Shown here: in pieces, positions 23,131 to 33,831 of the stretch
Position numbering within the stretch: the stretch's first letter is position 1
How the letters are laid out: the number at the start of each line of letters is the position of its first letter
Assembly: GCF_914271435.1 (NCBI RefSeq)
Contig: NZ_CAJZAI010000001.1
Coordinates: 248,001 to 312,000 of the forward strand
Direction: 5' to 3'
DNA from: Cupriavidus laharis
GTDB lineage: Bacteria; Pseudomonadota; Gammaproteobacteria; Burkholderiales; Burkholderiaceae
DNA length: 64,000 nucleotides
Notes under the pieces: generated by a model
Databases searched by the model: none
Seen by the model: only the letters and a program-made list of their open reading frames with translations
What the model was told of the DNA's origin: nothing
Translations under genes and position numbers: made by a program

Positions 23131-23787
23131 TTAACGTGCGCTGCGGGTGCCGACCACTTCGACTTCCACGCGACGGTTCGGTTGCTGGCAGGCGATCTGG
23201 GCCTTGCGGTTGCCCTTGCACGACTTCGGATCGACCTTCAGCTGGCGCTTGCCCTTGCCTTCGGTGTACACGCGGTTGGCTTCAACGCCCTTGCTCACCA
23301 GGTAGGCCTTGACCGACTCAGCACGACGGATCGACAGGCGATCATTGTACTTGTCCGAACCGAACGAGTCGGTGTGGCCAACGGCGATGATGACTTCCAG
23401 GGTGATGCCTTGCAGCTTCGAAACCAGATCGTCCAGCTTCGCCTTGCCTTCCGGCTTCAGGACAGCCTTGTCGAAGTCGAACAGGGTGTCAGCCGCGAAA
23501 GTGACCTTCTCGCTGGAGACGACCGGAGGAGCAACCGGTGCCGGTGCCGGAGCCGGAGCAGCGGCCGGGGCCAGGGCGCCGTCGCACAGGGCGTTGGCGG
23601 TAGCCGGGGTCCAGGAGCTGTCGCGCCAGCAGAGCTCGTTCGTGCCATTCTTCCACACGTACTCGCTCGTACCGTTGCCCCAGTTGTCATTCACGGCCTT
23701 CTTTTCATAGGGGACGGACTGGGCTTGAGCGGATGCAGCCATTACTGCGGTAGCTGCAACGAGCGCGAGCTTGGCAAATTTTTTCAT
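23131..23787 (-). CDS. OmpA-family outer membrane protein
   Basis: A 218-residue exported protein. A Sec signal peptide (MKKFAKLALVAATAVMAASAQA, cut near residue 22) is followed by a short N-terminal domain with two cysteines (NELCWRDSS, NALCDGA), a proline/alanine linker (APAAAPAPAPAPVAPP) and a C-terminal OmpA-like peptidoglycan-binding domain with FDFDKAVLKPEGKAKLDDL, GHTDSFGSDKYNDRLSIRRA and NRRVEVEV. It lacks the eight-stranded barrel of full OmpA, so it tethers the outer membrane to the wall and may not be a porin. AGGAG lies just before the ATG, and a strong terminator follows, typical of an abundant protein. Confidence 0.9.
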   Translation of the reverse strand: MKKFAKLALVAATAVMAASAQAQSVPYEKKAVNDNWGNGTSEYVWKNGTNELCWRDSSWTPATANALCDGALAPAAAPAPAPAPVAPPVVSSEKVTFAADTLFDFDKAVLKPEGKAKLDDLVSKLQGITLEVIIAVGHTDSFGSDKYNDRLSIRRAESVKAYLVSKGVEANRVYTEGKGKRQLKVDPKSCKGNRKAQIACQQPNRRVEVEVVGTRSAR

Positions 23788-24221
23788 ATTTCTCCTCTCA
23801 GGATGAGATCACCGCAGGGTTACTGCGAGCAAATGGACGAAAACAAGTCATACATTCTTCGGAGTATAACATTCTCGATGTGGTGTATGCTCCACTTCGA
23901 ACAATGTCTGGCTCTTCGCTGGGGAATTGTGCCACAAGGCTCGTTTCCTAAGAAGTAAATATATTCGATTCAATCAATGGGTTTTGGGCCTGTGGTGTTT
24001 GTGCAACATGGGTCTTGAACTACCCGCAAAGCCTTGTGGCATCAGGCTTTGCGGGTTTCACTCAGGCGCGTCTGGAGGGGCGGGTCGGCCCGGTGCAGGT
24101 GGGCGGAGGCGGGTGCGCGCGCATGTTAGAATGGCATGTTGGCCAGCCGCCGGATGCCTCGCGCATTGGGTGGAAATCCGGGCCTCCTTTCGCTTAAACC
24201 CGCCGCATAAACCACGCCGCA
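23788..24221. other. Intergenic region between the divergent OmpA-family gene and gyrA
   Basis: About 430 bp without a convincing gene. On the minus side a TATACT (23868-23863) about 75 bp before the OmpA-type start is a plausible -10, leaving an untranslated leader. AT-rich sequence at 23930-23980 may hold further promoters. A strong hairpin at 24022-24056 (13-bp stem) is described separately. Confidence 0.5.
24022..24060 (+). terminator. Orphan hairpin, terminator-like, upstream of gyrA
   Basis: A 13-bp perfect stem (24022-24034 with 24044-24056), 9-base loop, followed by TTTCA. No plus-strand gene ends before it, so it could end a small RNA starting in the AT-rich stretch upstream or protect gyrA from readthrough. 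The U-tract is short. Confidence 0.45.
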
Positions 24222-26873
24222 ATGGATCCATTCGCAAAAGAAACCCTTCCGGTCTCCCTCGAAGAGGAAATGCGCCGCTCGTATCTGGATTACGCAATGA
24301 GCGTGATCGTGGGCCGGGCGCTTCCCGATGTCCGAGATGGCCTGAAGCCGGTGCACAGGCGCGTGCTCTATGCGATGCATGAGCTCAACAACGACTGGAA
24401 CCGGCCGTACAAGAAATCGGCCCGTATCGTCGGTGATGTGATCGGTAAGTACCACCCGCACGGCGATACTGCTGTATACGATACGATCGTCCGCATGGCG
24501 CAGGATTTCTCGCTGCGCTACATGCTGGTCGACGGCCAGGGGAATTTCGGTTCGGTGGACGGGGATAACGCGGCAGCAATGCGTTATACCGAAATCCGCC
24601 TTTCGAAAATCGCCCACGAGATGCTGCACGACATCGACAAGGAAACTGTCGATTTCGATCCGAACTATGACGGTTCGGAAAAAGAACCCGCTATTCTCCC
24701 GGCGCGAATTCCGAATCTCCTTATCAATGGTTCGTCGGGTATTGCGGTCGGCATGGCCACGAATATTCCGCCGCATAACCTGAATGAAATCGTCGACGGC
24801 TGTCTTCACCTGCTGCGCAATCCGCAGGCGACGGTGGATGAGCTGATTGAATTGATTCCCGCGCCCGATTTCCCGACTGCCGGCATTATCTACGGCATCC
24901 AGGGCGTACGTGAAGGCTACCGCACCGGACGTGGCCGCGTCGTCATGCGTGCCCGCACGCACTTCGAGGACATCGACCGCGGCCAGCGCCAGGCCATCAT
25001 CGTCGACGAGCTGCCGTACCAGGTGAACAAGCGCACGCTGCTCGAGCGCATCGCCGAACTGGTCACCGACAAGAAGATCGAAGGCATTTCGGACATCCGC
25101 GACGAGTCGGACAAGTCCGGCATGCGCGTGGTGATCGAACTCAAGCGCAATGAAGTGCCTGAGGTCGTCCTCAACAATCTATATAAGAACACCCAGCTCC
25201 AGGACACCTTCGGTATGAACATGGTGGCCCTGGTCGACCGCCAGCCACGCCTGCTCAACCTGAAGCAGATGCTGGAGTACTTCCTGCAGCATCGCCGGGA
25301 AGTGGTGACCCGCCGCACGGTGTTCGAACTGCGCAAGGCGCGCGAGCGCGGCCATGTGCTGGAAGGCCTCGCCGTGGCGCTGGCCAATATCGACGAGTTC
25401 ATCGCGATCATCAAGGCGGCGCCGACGCCACCCATTGCGAAGCAGGAACTGATGGCGAAGTCTTGGGATTCGGGCCTGGTTCGCGAGATGCTCGCGCGCG
25501 CCGAATCCGACACGCCGGGTGGCCGTGCTTCGTATCGTCCGGATGGCCTGCCGGCCGTGTTCGGCATGCAGGCCGACGGCCTGTACCGCCTCTCGGATTC
25601 CCAGGCGCAGGAAATCCTGCAGATGCGACTGCAACGCCTCACGGGCCTGGAGCAGGACAAGATCGTCCAGGAGTACCGCGATGTGATGGCGATCATCGCC
25701 GATCTGCTTGATATCCTGGCCCGTCCGGAGCGTATCACGACCATCATTTCCGACGAACTGACGGCAATCCGCGCGGAATTCGGCGACGGGCGCCGCTCGC
25801 AGATCGAGTTGAACGCGACCGAACTGGATACCGAGGACCTGATCACCCCGCAGGACATGGTGGTCACGCTGTCCCACAGCGGCTACATGAAGAGCCAGCC
25901 GATTTCCGAGTACCGGGCACAGAAGCGCGGCGGTCGCGGCAAGCTGGCCACGGCGACCAAGGAAGACGACTGGATCGACACGCTGTTCGTGGCCAATACC
26001 CACGACTACATCCTGTGTTTCTCCAACCGTGGCCGCCTGTATTGGCTGAAGGTTTACGAAGTGCCGCAGGGCTCGCGCAATTCGCGCGGCCGGCCGATCG
26101 TCAACATGTTCCCGCTGTCCGACGGCGAGAAGATCAACGTCATCCTGCCAGTGCGGCAGTTTGATGCCGAGCATTTCATCTTCATGACCACCGCGCGCGG
26201 CACGGTCAAGAAGACTGCGCTGACGGAATTCTCCAATCCGCGCAAGGCCGGCATCATCGCGGTCGATCTCGACGACGGTGACTACCTGATCGGCGCCGCG
26301 GTCACCGATGGCCAGCACGACGTGATGCTGTTCTCGGACGCCGGCAAGGCCGTGCGCTTCGATGAAAACGACGTACGCCCGATGGGCCGCCAGGCGCGCG
26401 GCGTGCGCGGCATGAACCTCGACGACGGCCAGTCGGTCATTGCCATGCTGGTGGCGCCGGCCGAGACCGCGGAGCAGGCCGAAGCCGGTGCGCCGGGCAG
26501 CGTGCTCACCGCGACGGAGAACGGCTACGGCAAGCGCACGCCCATCGCCGAGTACACTCGACACGGCCGCGGCACCAAGGGCATGATTGCGATCCAGACA
26601 AGCGAGCGCAATGGCCGTGTGGTGGCTGCTGCACTGGTTTCGCCCGAGGATGAAATCATGCTGATCACCACCGGCGGCGTGCTGATCCGTACACGCGTAG
26701 CCGAAATCCGCGAGATGGGCCGCGCGACGCAAGGTGTCACGCTGATCAATGTCGACGAAGGCACCAAGCTCTCGGGCCTGCAGCGCATTGTGGAAAGCGA
26801 TGCCGACAACGGCTCCGGCTCGGAAGAGGCGGAAGAGGCCGATGGCGCTGCCGATGCCGACGCCAATTCGTAA
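24222..26873 (+). CDS. gyrA: DNA gyrase subunit A
   Basis: An 883-residue type II topoisomerase subunit that breaks and rejoins DNA during negative supercoiling, working with GyrB. Numbering matches E. coli at the N-terminus: catalytic Tyr122 in AAMRYTE, and quinolone-region residues Thr83 and Asp87 in [10 protein letters not shown]. Thr83 is common in wild-type non-enteric bacteria, so no resistance change is implied. The C-terminal beta-pinwheel has the GyrA box (QKRGGRGK) and repeats such as RGRPIVN and GTVKKT, ending in an acidic tail ([15 protein letters not shown]). The ATG at 24222 aligns with the E. coli start. It opens the long plus-strand biosynthetic run. Confidence 0.97.
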   Translation: MDPFAKETLPVSLEEEMRRSYLDYAMSVIVGRALPDVRDGLKPVHRRVLYAMHELNNDWNRPYKKSARIVGDVIGKYHPHGDTAVYDTIVRMAQDFSLRYMLVDGQGNFGSVDGDNAAAMRYTEIRLSKIAHEMLHDIDKETVDFDPNYDGSEKEPAILPARIPNLLINGSSGIAVGMATNIPPHNLNEIVDGCLHLLRNPQATVDELIELIPAPDFPTAGIIYGIQGVREGYRTGRGRVVMRARTHFEDIDRGQRQAIIVDELPYQVNKRTLLERIAELVTDKKIEGISDIRDESDKSGMRVVIELKRNEVPEVVLNNLYKNTQLQDTFGMNMVALVDRQPRLLNLKQMLEYFLQHRREVVTRRTVFELRKARERGHVLEGLAVALANIDEFIAIIKAAPTPPIAKQELMAKSWDSGLVREMLARAESDTPGGRASYRPDGLPAVFGMQADGLYRLSDSQAQEILQMRLQRLTGLEQDKIVQEYRDVMAIIADLLDILARPERITTIISDELTAIRAEFGDGRRSQIELNATELDTEDLITPQDMVVTLSHSGYMKSQPISEYRAQKRGGRGKLATATKEDDWIDTLFVANTHDYILCFSNRGRLYWLKVYEVPQGSRNSRGRPIVNMFPLSDGEKINVILPVRQFDAEHFIFMTTARGTVKKTALTEFSNPRKAGIIAVDLDDGDYLIGAAVTDGQHDVMLFSDAGKAVRFDENDVRPMGRQARGVRGMNLDDGQSVIAMLVAPAETAEQAEAGAPGSVLTATENGYGKRTPIAEYTRHGRGTKGMIAIQTSERNGRVVAAALVSPEDEIMLITTGGVLIRTRVAEIREMGRATQGVTLINVDEGTKLSGLQRIVESDADNGSGSEEAEEADGAADADANS

Positions 26874-26955
26874 GTTGTTGCAACAATAGGACACCGGCCG
26901 GAACTCGCCAGACGGCGGTCCGGACTAAAACGGACATATTTTCCAGGGAGTCATA

Positions 26956-27519
26956 ATGCTCAAAACCTATCGACGTATCGCTGTTCTGGCTGCTTTCGTT
27001 CCGACGTTCATGGTGGCGCAGCATGCGCACGCGCAGGACGCCGAAAAGACGGCTGCCATCAAGGAACTGCTTTCCGTCATGCAGGCCGACCAGGCTGTGA
27101 AGGGCCAGGCCGACAACTGGCAGCAAGGCGCCAAGCAGGAAGCTCCGCTGGTGCTTGAGCAGGTGCTGGTCGAGAACAAGACGCTGAGCGACAAGCAGAA
27201 GCAGGCCGCGGTCGAGAAGCTGAAGAAGAATGGCGCTGTGCAGCGCATGGTCGATGGCGCCGGTACGGCATTCAATACCGACGGCTTCAGGAAGGACGCC
27301 ATCCAGGCTCACTACGATGCCTTCGGCAAGTACTACAGCACGCAGGAAATCAAGGACCTGACCACGTTCCTGAAGTCGCCGACCGGCCAGAAGTTCATGG
27401 CCAACCAGGGCAAGGCGACCCAGGAGATCTGGGGTTCGATGATGCAGAAGTATGGCCCGCAAGTCGGCAAGTCGATGCGCGACGCCGCCGAGAAGGAAAT
27501 CTCGGCCGCCGCGAAGTAA
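26956..27519 (+). CDS. Exported DUF2059 protein
   Basis: A 187-residue periplasmic protein. The signal peptide (MLKTYRRIAVLAAFVPTFMV, cut near AHAQD at about residue 27) is followed by a helical DUF2059 domain with IKELLSVMQADQAVKGQADN, FRKDAIQAHYDAFGKYYSTQ, EIKDLTTFLKSPTGQKFM and MRDAAEKEISAAAK. Family function is unknown. CAGGGAG precedes the ATG closely. It lies between gyrA and serC in the same direction, a position I associate with Ralstonia/Cupriavidus genomes. Confidence 0.85.
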   Translation: MLKTYRRIAVLAAFVPTFMVAQHAHAQDAEKTAAIKELLSVMQADQAVKGQADNWQQGAKQEAPLVLEQVLVENKTLSDKQKQAAVEKLKKNGAVQRMVDGAGTAFNTDGFRKDAIQAHYDAFGKYYSTQEIKDLTTFLKSPTGQKFMANQGKATQEIWGSMMQKYGPQVGKSMRDAAEKEISAAAK

Positions 27520-27632
27520 CTTCGGGCGAAGGGGCGCAGGTCCGGCGCCCGCCCGCATCGCCCAACGGGATACGGGTTTGAGGGATAATGGCTGCTTGGG
27601 TTACACCGGCAGCCATTTTTCTTTTCCAGTCC

Positions 27633-28784
27633 ATGAACGATCCACAGACTCCCGCCCTCGCTGGCATGCAGCGCGCATTGGCCGAACGTGTCTTCAACTT
27701 CTCGCCGGGTCCGGCGGCATTGCCCGCCGAAGTGCTGCAACAGGCTGCCGAGGAGATGCTGTCATGGCATGGAACGGGCGTGTCGGTCATGGAAATGAGT
27801 CACCGAAGCAAGGAGTTCGAAGGCATTCTGGCCGAGGCAACCGCAGACCTGCGGGAATTGCTCCAGATCCCCAGGAACTTCCGCATCCTGTTCCTGCAGG
27901 GCGGCGCCATCGGCGAGAACGCGATCGTGCCGCTGAACCTGATGCGCTTGCGCAATGCCGAGCGTCCCAAGGCGGATTTCGTGGTGACGGGAGCCTGGTC
28001 CGTCAAGACCGAGCAGGAAACCCGGCGTTATGGCGAAGTCAACATCGCCGCATCGAGCGCGGACCGGAAGTTCGTCGATATTCCGGCCTTGTCGGACTGG
28101 AAGCTGTCGGATGACGCGGCATATGTGCATCTTTGCACCAACGAAACGATCGGTGGCGTGGAGTTCCAGGAAGTCCCGGACATCGGGCAAGGCAAGGGCC
28201 GGATCGTTGTAGCGGACGCTTCCAGCCATATCCTGTCGCGTCCGGTCGACTGGTCGCGCGTGCAGGTGATGTATGGCGGCGCGCAAAAGAACATCGGCCC
28301 GGCCGGCGTGACCATCGTGATCGTGCGAGAGGACCTGCTGGGCCACGCCCATCCGCTGTGCCCGTCCGCTTTCAACTGGCGCCTGGTCGCGGAGCATGAC
28401 TCCATGTACAACACGCCGCCAACCTACGCCATCTACATTGCGGGGCTGGTGTTCAAGTGGCTCAAGCGCCAGGGCGGCGTGGCGGCCATCGAGCAGCGCA
28501 ACATCGCCAAGGCCAGCGCGCTGTACACGTTTCTCGACCAGAGCGATTTCTATCGCAACGAGATCGATCCGAGCTGCCGTTCGCGCATGAACGTGCCGTT
28601 CTTCCTCGCTGACGAAACCCGCAACGAGGCATTCCTGCAGCAGGCCCGCGCCAACGGCCTTGTGCAACTCAAGGGCCACAAGTCCGTGGGCGGCATGCGC
28701 GCCAGCATCTACAACGCAATGCCGATCGAAGGCGTGTATGCCCTGATCGACTTCATGCGAGAGTTCGAACGCGCCTCCGCCTGA
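27633..28784 (+). CDS. serC: Phosphoserine aminotransferase
   Basis: A 383-residue PLP enzyme that makes 3-phosphoserine in serine synthesis and also serves pyridoxal phosphate synthesis. It has the family opening [30 protein letters not shown], the PLP-lysine motif [13 protein letters not shown] and the C-terminal [18 protein letters not shown]. Start ATG at 27633 ([13 protein letters not shown]) gives a slightly extended N-terminus; the next Met ([12 protein letters not shown]) is also possible. First gene of the serC-pheA-hisC-tyrA-aroA cluster. Confidence 0.95.
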   Translation: MNDPQTPALAGMQRALAERVFNFSPGPAALPAEVLQQAAEEMLSWHGTGVSVMEMSHRSKEFEGILAEATADLRELLQIPRNFRILFLQGGAIGENAIVPLNLMRLRNAERPKADFVVTGAWSVKTEQETRRYGEVNIAASSADRKFVDIPALSDWKLSDDAAYVHLCTNETIGGVEFQEVPDIGQGKGRIVVADASSHILSRPVDWSRVQVMYGGAQKNIGPAGVTIVIVREDLLGHAHPLCPSAFNWRLVAEHDSMYNTPPTYAIYIAGLVFKWLKRQGGVAAIEQRNIAKASALYTFLDQSDFYRNEIDPSCRSRMNVPFFLADETRNEAFLQQARANGLVQLKGHKSVGGMRASIYNAMPIEGVYALIDFMREFERASA

Positions 28785-28877
28785 CGGCGCCGCGTCGGCC
28801 AACCGCGTGCCATGGGGCGCGCGGCATCGTTTTATTCTCAGGCCCTCCTGCCGGGAGCGGCCCAACGGGTTCCTGCA

Positions 28878-30026
28878 ATGACAAGCGAAGACAACAACAC
28901 CGCGCGCGAGGAGACGGAGCAGAGCGGTGCTTCTCCGAGCGAGGCGGAGCGTGCGCTCGGCGCCGAACTGGCCCCGCTGCGCGAGCAGATCGATACCGTC
29001 GACCGCGAACTGCTGGCCATGCTGAACCGCCGCGCGCAGCTCGCACTCGATGTCGGTGAAGTGAAGAAGAAGTACGGCGCGCCGGTGTTCCGCCCCGAGC
29101 GCGAGCTGCAGGTCATCCGCAAGGTGCAGGCTGCCAACCCGGGGCCGCTGCTGGGCGAGAGCGTCGCGTCGATCTGGCGCGAAGTGATGTCGGCTTGCCG
29201 CGGACTGGAGAAGCCGCTTGAGATCGCTTTCCTCGGCCCTGCTGGCACCTTCTCCGAACAGGCCCTGTATGCCCACTTCGGACACGAGGTAACAGGCGTG
29301 CCGTGCCCGAGCATCGACGAGGTGTTCCGTGCGGTAGAGGCGGGGACCGTCGAGTACGGCGTGGTTCCCGTGGAGAATTCCACCGAGGGCGCGGTGTCGC
29401 GCACGCTGGACCTGTTCCTGCAGACTTCGCTGAAGATCAGCGGCGAGATCGCGCTGAAGGTCCACCACAATCTGATGGCTGCTTCGCCTGACATGAAGGG
29501 CGTCAAGGTGGTGCGCGCGCACGCCCAGGCGTTGGCGCAGTGCCAGCACTGGCTGACGGCCAACTATCCGCACCTGGAGCGGCAGGCCGTATCGAGTAAC
29601 GCCGAAGCCGCGCGCATGGCGAGCGAAGATCCCGCTGTCGCGGCGATTGCCGGTGAATCGGCGGCCAACCGCTATCACCTGCACATCATCCGGTCCCATA
29701 TCCAGGACGATCCGCACAACCGCACGCGCTTTGCCGTGATCGGCCGGTACGAGACCGAGCCGTCGGGCAGCGACCAAACGTCGATGATCCTGTCGGTGCC
29801 CAACAAGGCGGGCGCCGTCTACCAGCTGCTTGCACCGCTGGCGGAGAACGGCGTGTCGATGTGCCGCTTCGAGTCGCGCCCGGCGCGCAGCGGCGCGTGG
29901 GAGTACTACTTCTACGTGGACGTGGAAGGCCACCAGCATGAGCCGGCGGTGGCGCGTGCGATCGAGACACTGCGGCGCAATGCCGCGTACCTGAAGGTGC
30001 TCGGGTCGTACCCGTCCAGCAAGTAA
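28878..30026 (+). CDS. pheA: Bifunctional chorismate mutase/prephenate dehydratase
   Basis: A 382-residue P-protein that converts chorismate to prephenate and then phenylpyruvate for phenylalanine. Residues 28-110 form the AroQ-type chorismate mutase (LREQIDTVDRELLAMLNRRA, VGEVKKKYG). The prephenate dehydratase domain begins IAFLGPAGTFSEQAL and has the catalytic NRTRFAVIG. The C-terminal ACT domain has the feedback-binding signatures SVPNKAGAVYQLL and CRFESRPAR, so phenylalanine inhibition is expected. Start ATG at 28878 (MTSEDNNTA) follows a weak ribosome site; an upstream in-frame start is less likely. Confidence 0.95.
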   Translation: MTSEDNNTAREETEQSGASPSEAERALGAELAPLREQIDTVDRELLAMLNRRAQLALDVGEVKKKYGAPVFRPERELQVIRKVQAANPGPLLGESVASIWREVMSACRGLEKPLEIAFLGPAGTFSEQALYAHFGHEVTGVPCPSIDEVFRAVEAGTVEYGVVPVENSTEGAVSRTLDLFLQTSLKISGEIALKVHHNLMAASPDMKGVKVVRAHAQALAQCQHWLTANYPHLERQAVSSNAEAARMASEDPAVAAIAGESAANRYHLHIIRSHIQDDPHNRTRFAVIGRYETEPSGSDQTSMILSVPNKAGAVYQLLAPLAENGVSMCRFESRPARSGAWEYYFYVDVEGHQHEPAVARAIETLRRNAAYLKVLGSYPSSK

Positions 30027-30058
30027 GCACGAGCGTGGGCACGAGGCAAGGAGACAAG

Positions 30059-31189
30059 ATGGCAGAGCAAGGCAAGCAGGGCGGCAAGGTACCGTTCGGT
30101 CCGGACTATGTCAGGGCCATTTCGCCCTACGTGGCGGGCAAGCCGATTTCGGAGGTCGCGCGGGAGTTCGGGCTGGATGAGGCGAGCATCGTCAAGCTTG
30201 CGTCGAACGAGAACCCGCTGGGCATGCCGGAATCTGCGAGGCACGCGGTGGCCGCGGCAATTGCCGAACTGGGTCGCTATCCCGATTCGAACGGTTTCGA
30301 ACTGAAGGCCGCGCTTTCCACAAAGCTAGGTGTGCCGCAGGACTGGCTCACGCTGGGAAACGGCAGCAACGACATCCTTGAACTGGCCGCGCACGCGCTC
30401 GTCACGCCGGGGCAGTCGGTGGTGTACGCCGAATACTCGTTCGCTGTCTACGCGCTCGCGACCCAGGAAATCGGCGCGCGTGCGATCGAGGTGAAGGCGC
30501 GCGACTATGGCCATGACCTCGAAGCCATGGCAGCGGCGATCGCCCCCGATACCCGGCTGGTGTTCATCGCCAACCCGAACAATCCGACCGGGACTTTCGC
30601 GCCGGCGGCGGCACTGGAAGCGTTCCTGGCCAAGGTGCCCGCCCACGTGGCCGTGGTGCTGGACGAGGCGTACAACGAATACCTCGACGATGAGCAGCAA
30701 TATGATTCGGTGGCGTGGGTGCGCCGCTACCCTAACCTGCTGGTATCGCGCACGTTCTCCAAGGCATACGGGCTGGCCGGGCTGCGCATCGGCTATGCCG
30801 TGGCGCAGCCCGAGCTGACCGATCTGCTGAATCGCATTCGCCAGCCGTTCAACGTCAATAGCGTGGCCCAGGCCGCGGCCGTGGCTGCGCTGGGAGACAC
30901 GGCATTCCTGCAGCGCAGCGCCGAGCTGAACCGCGCGGGCAAAGCCCAGTTGGTCGACGCGTTTTCGCGCCTCGGGCTCGAGTCCGTACCATCGTCCGGC
31001 AATTTCGTGCTGGTACGCGTTGGCGATGACGATGAAGCCGGTGCACGTGTCAACCTGGCGCTGCTCAGGCAGGGCGTGATCGTCCGCCCCGTGGGCAACT
31101 ATGATTTGCCGCGCTGGCTGCGTGTCACGATTGGCTTGCCCGACGAGAATGCCGCATTGATTGCGGCACTGGAGCGCGCGCTGAAGTGA
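30059..31189 (+). CDS. hisC: Histidinol-phosphate aminotransferase
   Basis: A 376-residue class I/II aminotransferase using PLP. It acts in histidine synthesis and, from its place among aromatic genes, may also transaminate aromatic precursors. Visible signatures: KLASNENPLGMPESA, NPNNPTGTF, VLDEAYNEYLDD and the PLP lysine in SRTFSKAYGLAGLRIGYAVA. AAGGAGA at 30047-30053 fixes the ATG at 30059, 32 bp after pheA. This looks like the second hisC copy typical of Burkholderiales, outside the main his operon, though that operon is not in the window to confirm it. Confidence 0.92.
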   Translation: MAEQGKQGGKVPFGPDYVRAISPYVAGKPISEVAREFGLDEASIVKLASNENPLGMPESARHAVAAAIAELGRYPDSNGFELKAALSTKLGVPQDWLTLGNGSNDILELAAHALVTPGQSVVYAEYSFAVYALATQEIGARAIEVKARDYGHDLEAMAAAIAPDTRLVFIANPNNPTGTFAPAAALEAFLAKVPAHVAVVLDEAYNEYLDDEQQYDSVAWVRRYPNLLVSRTFSKAYGLAGLRIGYAVAQPELTDLLNRIRQPFNVNSVAQAAAVAALGDTAFLQRSAELNRAGKAQLVDAFSRLGLESVPSSGNFVLVRVGDDDEAGARVNLALLRQGVIVRPVGNYDLPRWLRVTIGLPDENAALIAALERALK

Positions 31190-31256
31190 GCCGCGCGACG
31201 ACGATGCATTCCTGTTTTCGAATTCCCCGTATTGCCCGCCCCCGAGGGCTGAGATT

Positions 31257-32153
31257 GTGAGCGCTTTGCATTTTTCCCGTGTTGTGATTGTCGGTGTCGG
31301 CCTGATTGGCGGCTCGCTCGCGCTTGCGCTCAAGCGTGCGGGCGTTGTCGGCAAGGTAGTGGGCGTGGGCCGGTCGCCGGCGTCGCTGCAGAAGGCGATT
31401 GACCTGGGTGTCATCGACGAAGCGGCTTCGCTGGAAGATGCCGCGCGCGACGCCAGCCTGATCGTGCTGTGCGCGCCCGTGGCGCAGAATTTCGCCTTGC
31501 TGCATGCGCTGGAGCCGCACCTGCGGCCGGGCACCATCGTGACGGATGCTGGCAGCACCAAGTCCGATGTGATCATGGCGGCCAAGACGGCGCTTGGCGA
31601 CAAGGTGGCCCAGTTCGTTCCGGCGCACCCGATCGCGGGCCGCGAACTCAATGGCGTCGAGGCCGCGCTTGCTGACCTCTATGCCGGCAAGAAGACCGTG
31701 CTGTGCCCGCTGCAGGAAAACTCTCGCGCCGATGTTGCCGCGGTGCGTGCGATGTGGGAAAGCGCTGGTGCCGAGTGCCACGTCATGTCCGCCGTGCAGC
31801 ACGATGCGGTGTTCGCCGCGGTCAGTCATCTGCCGCACGTGCTTTCCTACGCGCTGGTGGCGCAGGTCGGCAATGCCGAGGACGCGGCGCTCAAGCTCGC
31901 CTTCGCTGGTGGTGGTTTCCGCGACTTCACGCGTATTGCCGCGTCGTCTCCGGAAATGTGGCGCGACATCTGTGTCGCCAACCGCGAGGCCCTGCTGCGC
32001 GAACTGAATACCTACCAGTCGGTGCTGGCGCATCTCAGGACGCAGATCGAGAAGGGCGACGGCGCGGCGCTGGAGCGCATATTTACGCGTGCGAGCAAGA
32101 TCCGCCTGCAATGGGGCGCGGACCGTGCGGCCGCCGCCAATATTGAACCCTGA
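31257..32153 (+). CDS. tyrA: Prephenate dehydrogenase
   Basis: A 298-residue NAD-dependent dehydrogenase making 4-hydroxyphenylpyruvate for tyrosine. The Rossmann motif [20 protein letters not shown] starts at residue 9. [10 protein letters not shown], the HPIAGRE substrate loop and [11 protein letters not shown] follow. It starts with GTG at 31257, fitting the short space before the Rossmann strand. No ACT domain is present, so feedback control must act elsewhere. Between hisC and aroA in the aromatic cluster. Confidence 0.94.
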   Translation: MSALHFSRVVIVGVGLIGGSLALALKRAGVVGKVVGVGRSPASLQKAIDLGVIDEAASLEDAARDASLIVLCAPVAQNFALLHALEPHLRPGTIVTDAGSTKSDVIMAAKTALGDKVAQFVPAHPIAGRELNGVEAALADLYAGKKTVLCPLQENSRADVAAVRAMWESAGAECHVMSAVQHDAVFAAVSHLPHVLSYALVAQVGNAEDAALKLAFAGGGFRDFTRIAASSPEMWRDICVANREALLRELNTYQSVLAHLRTQIEKGDGAALERIFTRASKIRLQWGADRAAAANIEP

Positions 32154-32191
32154 ACCGGCGCGGCCGTCATCCGCGCCCTAGCGTGAATACC

Positions 32192-33496
32192 ATGGAACAC
32201 CTGACGCTTGGCCCCCTTACCCGCGCCGCGGGCACTGTCCGTCTGCCGGGCTCGAAAAGCATTTCCAACCGCGTGCTGCTGCTGGCGGCGCTGGCCGGCG
32301 GCGAGACGCGTGTGCGCGACCTGCTCGATTCCGACGACACCCGCGTCATGCTGCAGGCGCTGAAGGCCCTCGGCGTGGCGTGGCGCCAGGAGGGCAGCGA
32401 CTATGTCGTGATCGGTTCCGGCGGCAATTTTCCGCTCAAGGCGGCCGAACTGTTCATGGGCAATGCCGGCACGGCAATTCGCCCGTTGACCGCCGCACTG
32501 GCTCTTCAGGGTGGCGACTACAAGCTGTCGGGCGTGCCGCGCATGCACGAACGTCCCATTGGCGACCTCGTGGATGGCCTGCGCCAGGTCGGCGCGGACA
32601 TCGGCTACCTCGGCAATGAAGGCTATCCGCCGCTGCATATCCGGCCTGCGCAGATTCGCATCGACGCGCCGATCCGCGTGCGCGGCGATGTGTCGAGCCA
32701 GTTCCTGACCGCGTTGCTGATGACGTTGCCCATGGCGCAGGCGGCTAGCGGCAGGATCGAGATCGAAGTGGTCGGTGAACTGATCTCCAAGCCCTACATC
32801 GAGATCACGCTCAACCTGCTGGCCCGCTTCGGGATCAACGTGGAGCGGCAAGGCTGGGAACGGTTTATTGTGCCGGCCGCTGCGGTCTACCGGTCGCCGG
32901 GCGAGATTTTCGTGGAGGGTGACGCGTCGTCGGCGTCCTACTTCCTCGCCGCGGGTGCGATCGGCGGCGGTCCCGTGCGCGTGGAAGGTGTCGGCATGAG
33001 CAGCATCCAGGGCGATGTGCGCTTTGCCGAAGCGCTCAACCGGATGGGCGCCAACGTCATGGCCGGAGACAATTGGATCGAAGTACGCGGCACCGAACGC
33101 GACGACGGGCGGCTGCACGGCATCGAACTGGATTGCAACCATATTCCCGATGCCGCCATGACGCTGGCAGTGGCCGCGCTGTTCGCCGAAGGCACGACGA
33201 CGTTGACGAATATCGCGAGCTGGCGGGTCAAGGAAACCGATCGCATTACCGCCATGGCGACCGAGTTGCGCAAGCTCGGTGCGCAGGTGGAAGAGGGTGT
33301 GGATTACCTCAAGGTGACGCCACCGGCACAGTGGCAGACGCCGGCCGATGGCATTGGCACCTATGATGACCATCGCATGGCGATGTGTTTCTCGCTGGCC
33401 GCGTTCGGCCCGCTGCCGGTCCGGATCAACGACCCGGCCTGCGTGGCCAAGACGTTCCCAGACTATTTCGCGGTGTTTGGCGGCATTACGCGCTGA
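32192..33496 (+). CDS. aroA: 3-phosphoshikimate 1-carboxyvinyltransferase (EPSP synthase)
   Basis: A 434-residue enzyme of the shikimate pathway joining shikimate-3-phosphate and PEP. Conserved segments are [56 protein letters not shown] and [16 protein letters not shown]. The PEP-binding GNAGTAIRP loop has the class I glycine-sensitive form (Gly96/Thr97 with Pro101 present), predicting glyphosate sensitivity. Start is ATG at 32192; a GTG three codons earlier (32183) is equally open. Its last 11 bases overlap the convergent DUF2061 gene. Confidence 0.95.
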   Translation: MEHLTLGPLTRAAGTVRLPGSKSISNRVLLLAALAGGETRVRDLLDSDDTRVMLQALKALGVAWRQEGSDYVVIGSGGNFPLKAAELFMGNAGTAIRPLTAALALQGGDYKLSGVPRMHERPIGDLVDGLRQVGADIGYLGNEGYPPLHIRPAQIRIDAPIRVRGDVSSQFLTALLMTLPMAQAASGRIEIEVVGELISKPYIEITLNLLARFGINVERQGWERFIVPAAAVYRSPGEIFVEGDASSASYFLAAGAIGGGPVRVEGVGMSSIQGDVRFAEALNRMGANVMAGDNWIEVRGTERDDGRLHGIELDCNHIPDAAMTLAVAALFAEGTTTLTNIASWRVKETDRITAMATELRKLGAQVEEGVDYLKVTPPAQWQTPADGIGTYDDHRMAMCFSLAAFGPLPVRINDPACVAKTFPDYFAVFGGITR

Positions 33497-33698
33497 GCGC
33501 CGGGGCACTCGCCTGTGCCAGTTCATGCCGGCGCTCCCGTCGTTCCCAGTAGCGGTCGAAGAAGTAGTGGGCCACAGTATTGACGGCTGGCTCGATGAAG
33601 GTGACCGCGCCGCTGACGGCCAGGCTGCCGGTCAGCGCGTAGGTCACGCTGAAGGCGATGCCGAGGTGCATGATGCCGAACGTCAGGGTCTTGGCCAT
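33486..33698 (-). CDS. DUF2061 small membrane protein
   Basis: A 70-residue inner-membrane protein of the DUF2061 family: [40 protein letters not shown] and [20 protein letters not shown], with two predicted spans. Function unknown. It is convergent with aroA, overlapping by 11 bases, and diverges from cmk. A Fur-box-like sequence lies about 80 bp upstream of its start (33777-33795), so iron control is plausible. Confidence 0.85.
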   Translation of the reverse strand: MAKTLTFGIMHLGIAFSVTYALTGSLAVSGAVTFIEPAVNTVAHYFFDRYWERRERRHELAQASAPALSA

Positions 33699-33776
33699 GG
33701 TAGATTGCCTCGCGAATGAAGAGGGATAACGGGATCGCGCAGGAATGCAGCGTCGTCGTAGTACTATGAATCAAAT

Positions 33777-33795
33777 GATAATGATTCTCAATTGA
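33777..33795. promoter_or_regulatory. Fur-box-like operator between DUF2061 gene and cmk
   Basis: On the minus strand the 19 bases TCAATTGAGAATCATTATC match the Fur consensus GATAATGATAATCATTATC at 14 positions, including 12 of 13 in the 3' core. The site lies about 80 bp before the DUF2061 start and 37 bp before cmk. Confidence 0.6.
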
Positions 33796-33831
33796 ACTCA
33801 CAATCGAAGTTTTCTGTCGGCATCATCAGCA

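Noticed and set aside
24465..24495. Thr83 in the GyrA quinolone region as a resistance mutation
   Set aside because: Thr at this position is the normal residue in many non-enteric bacteria, and Asp87 is unchanged.
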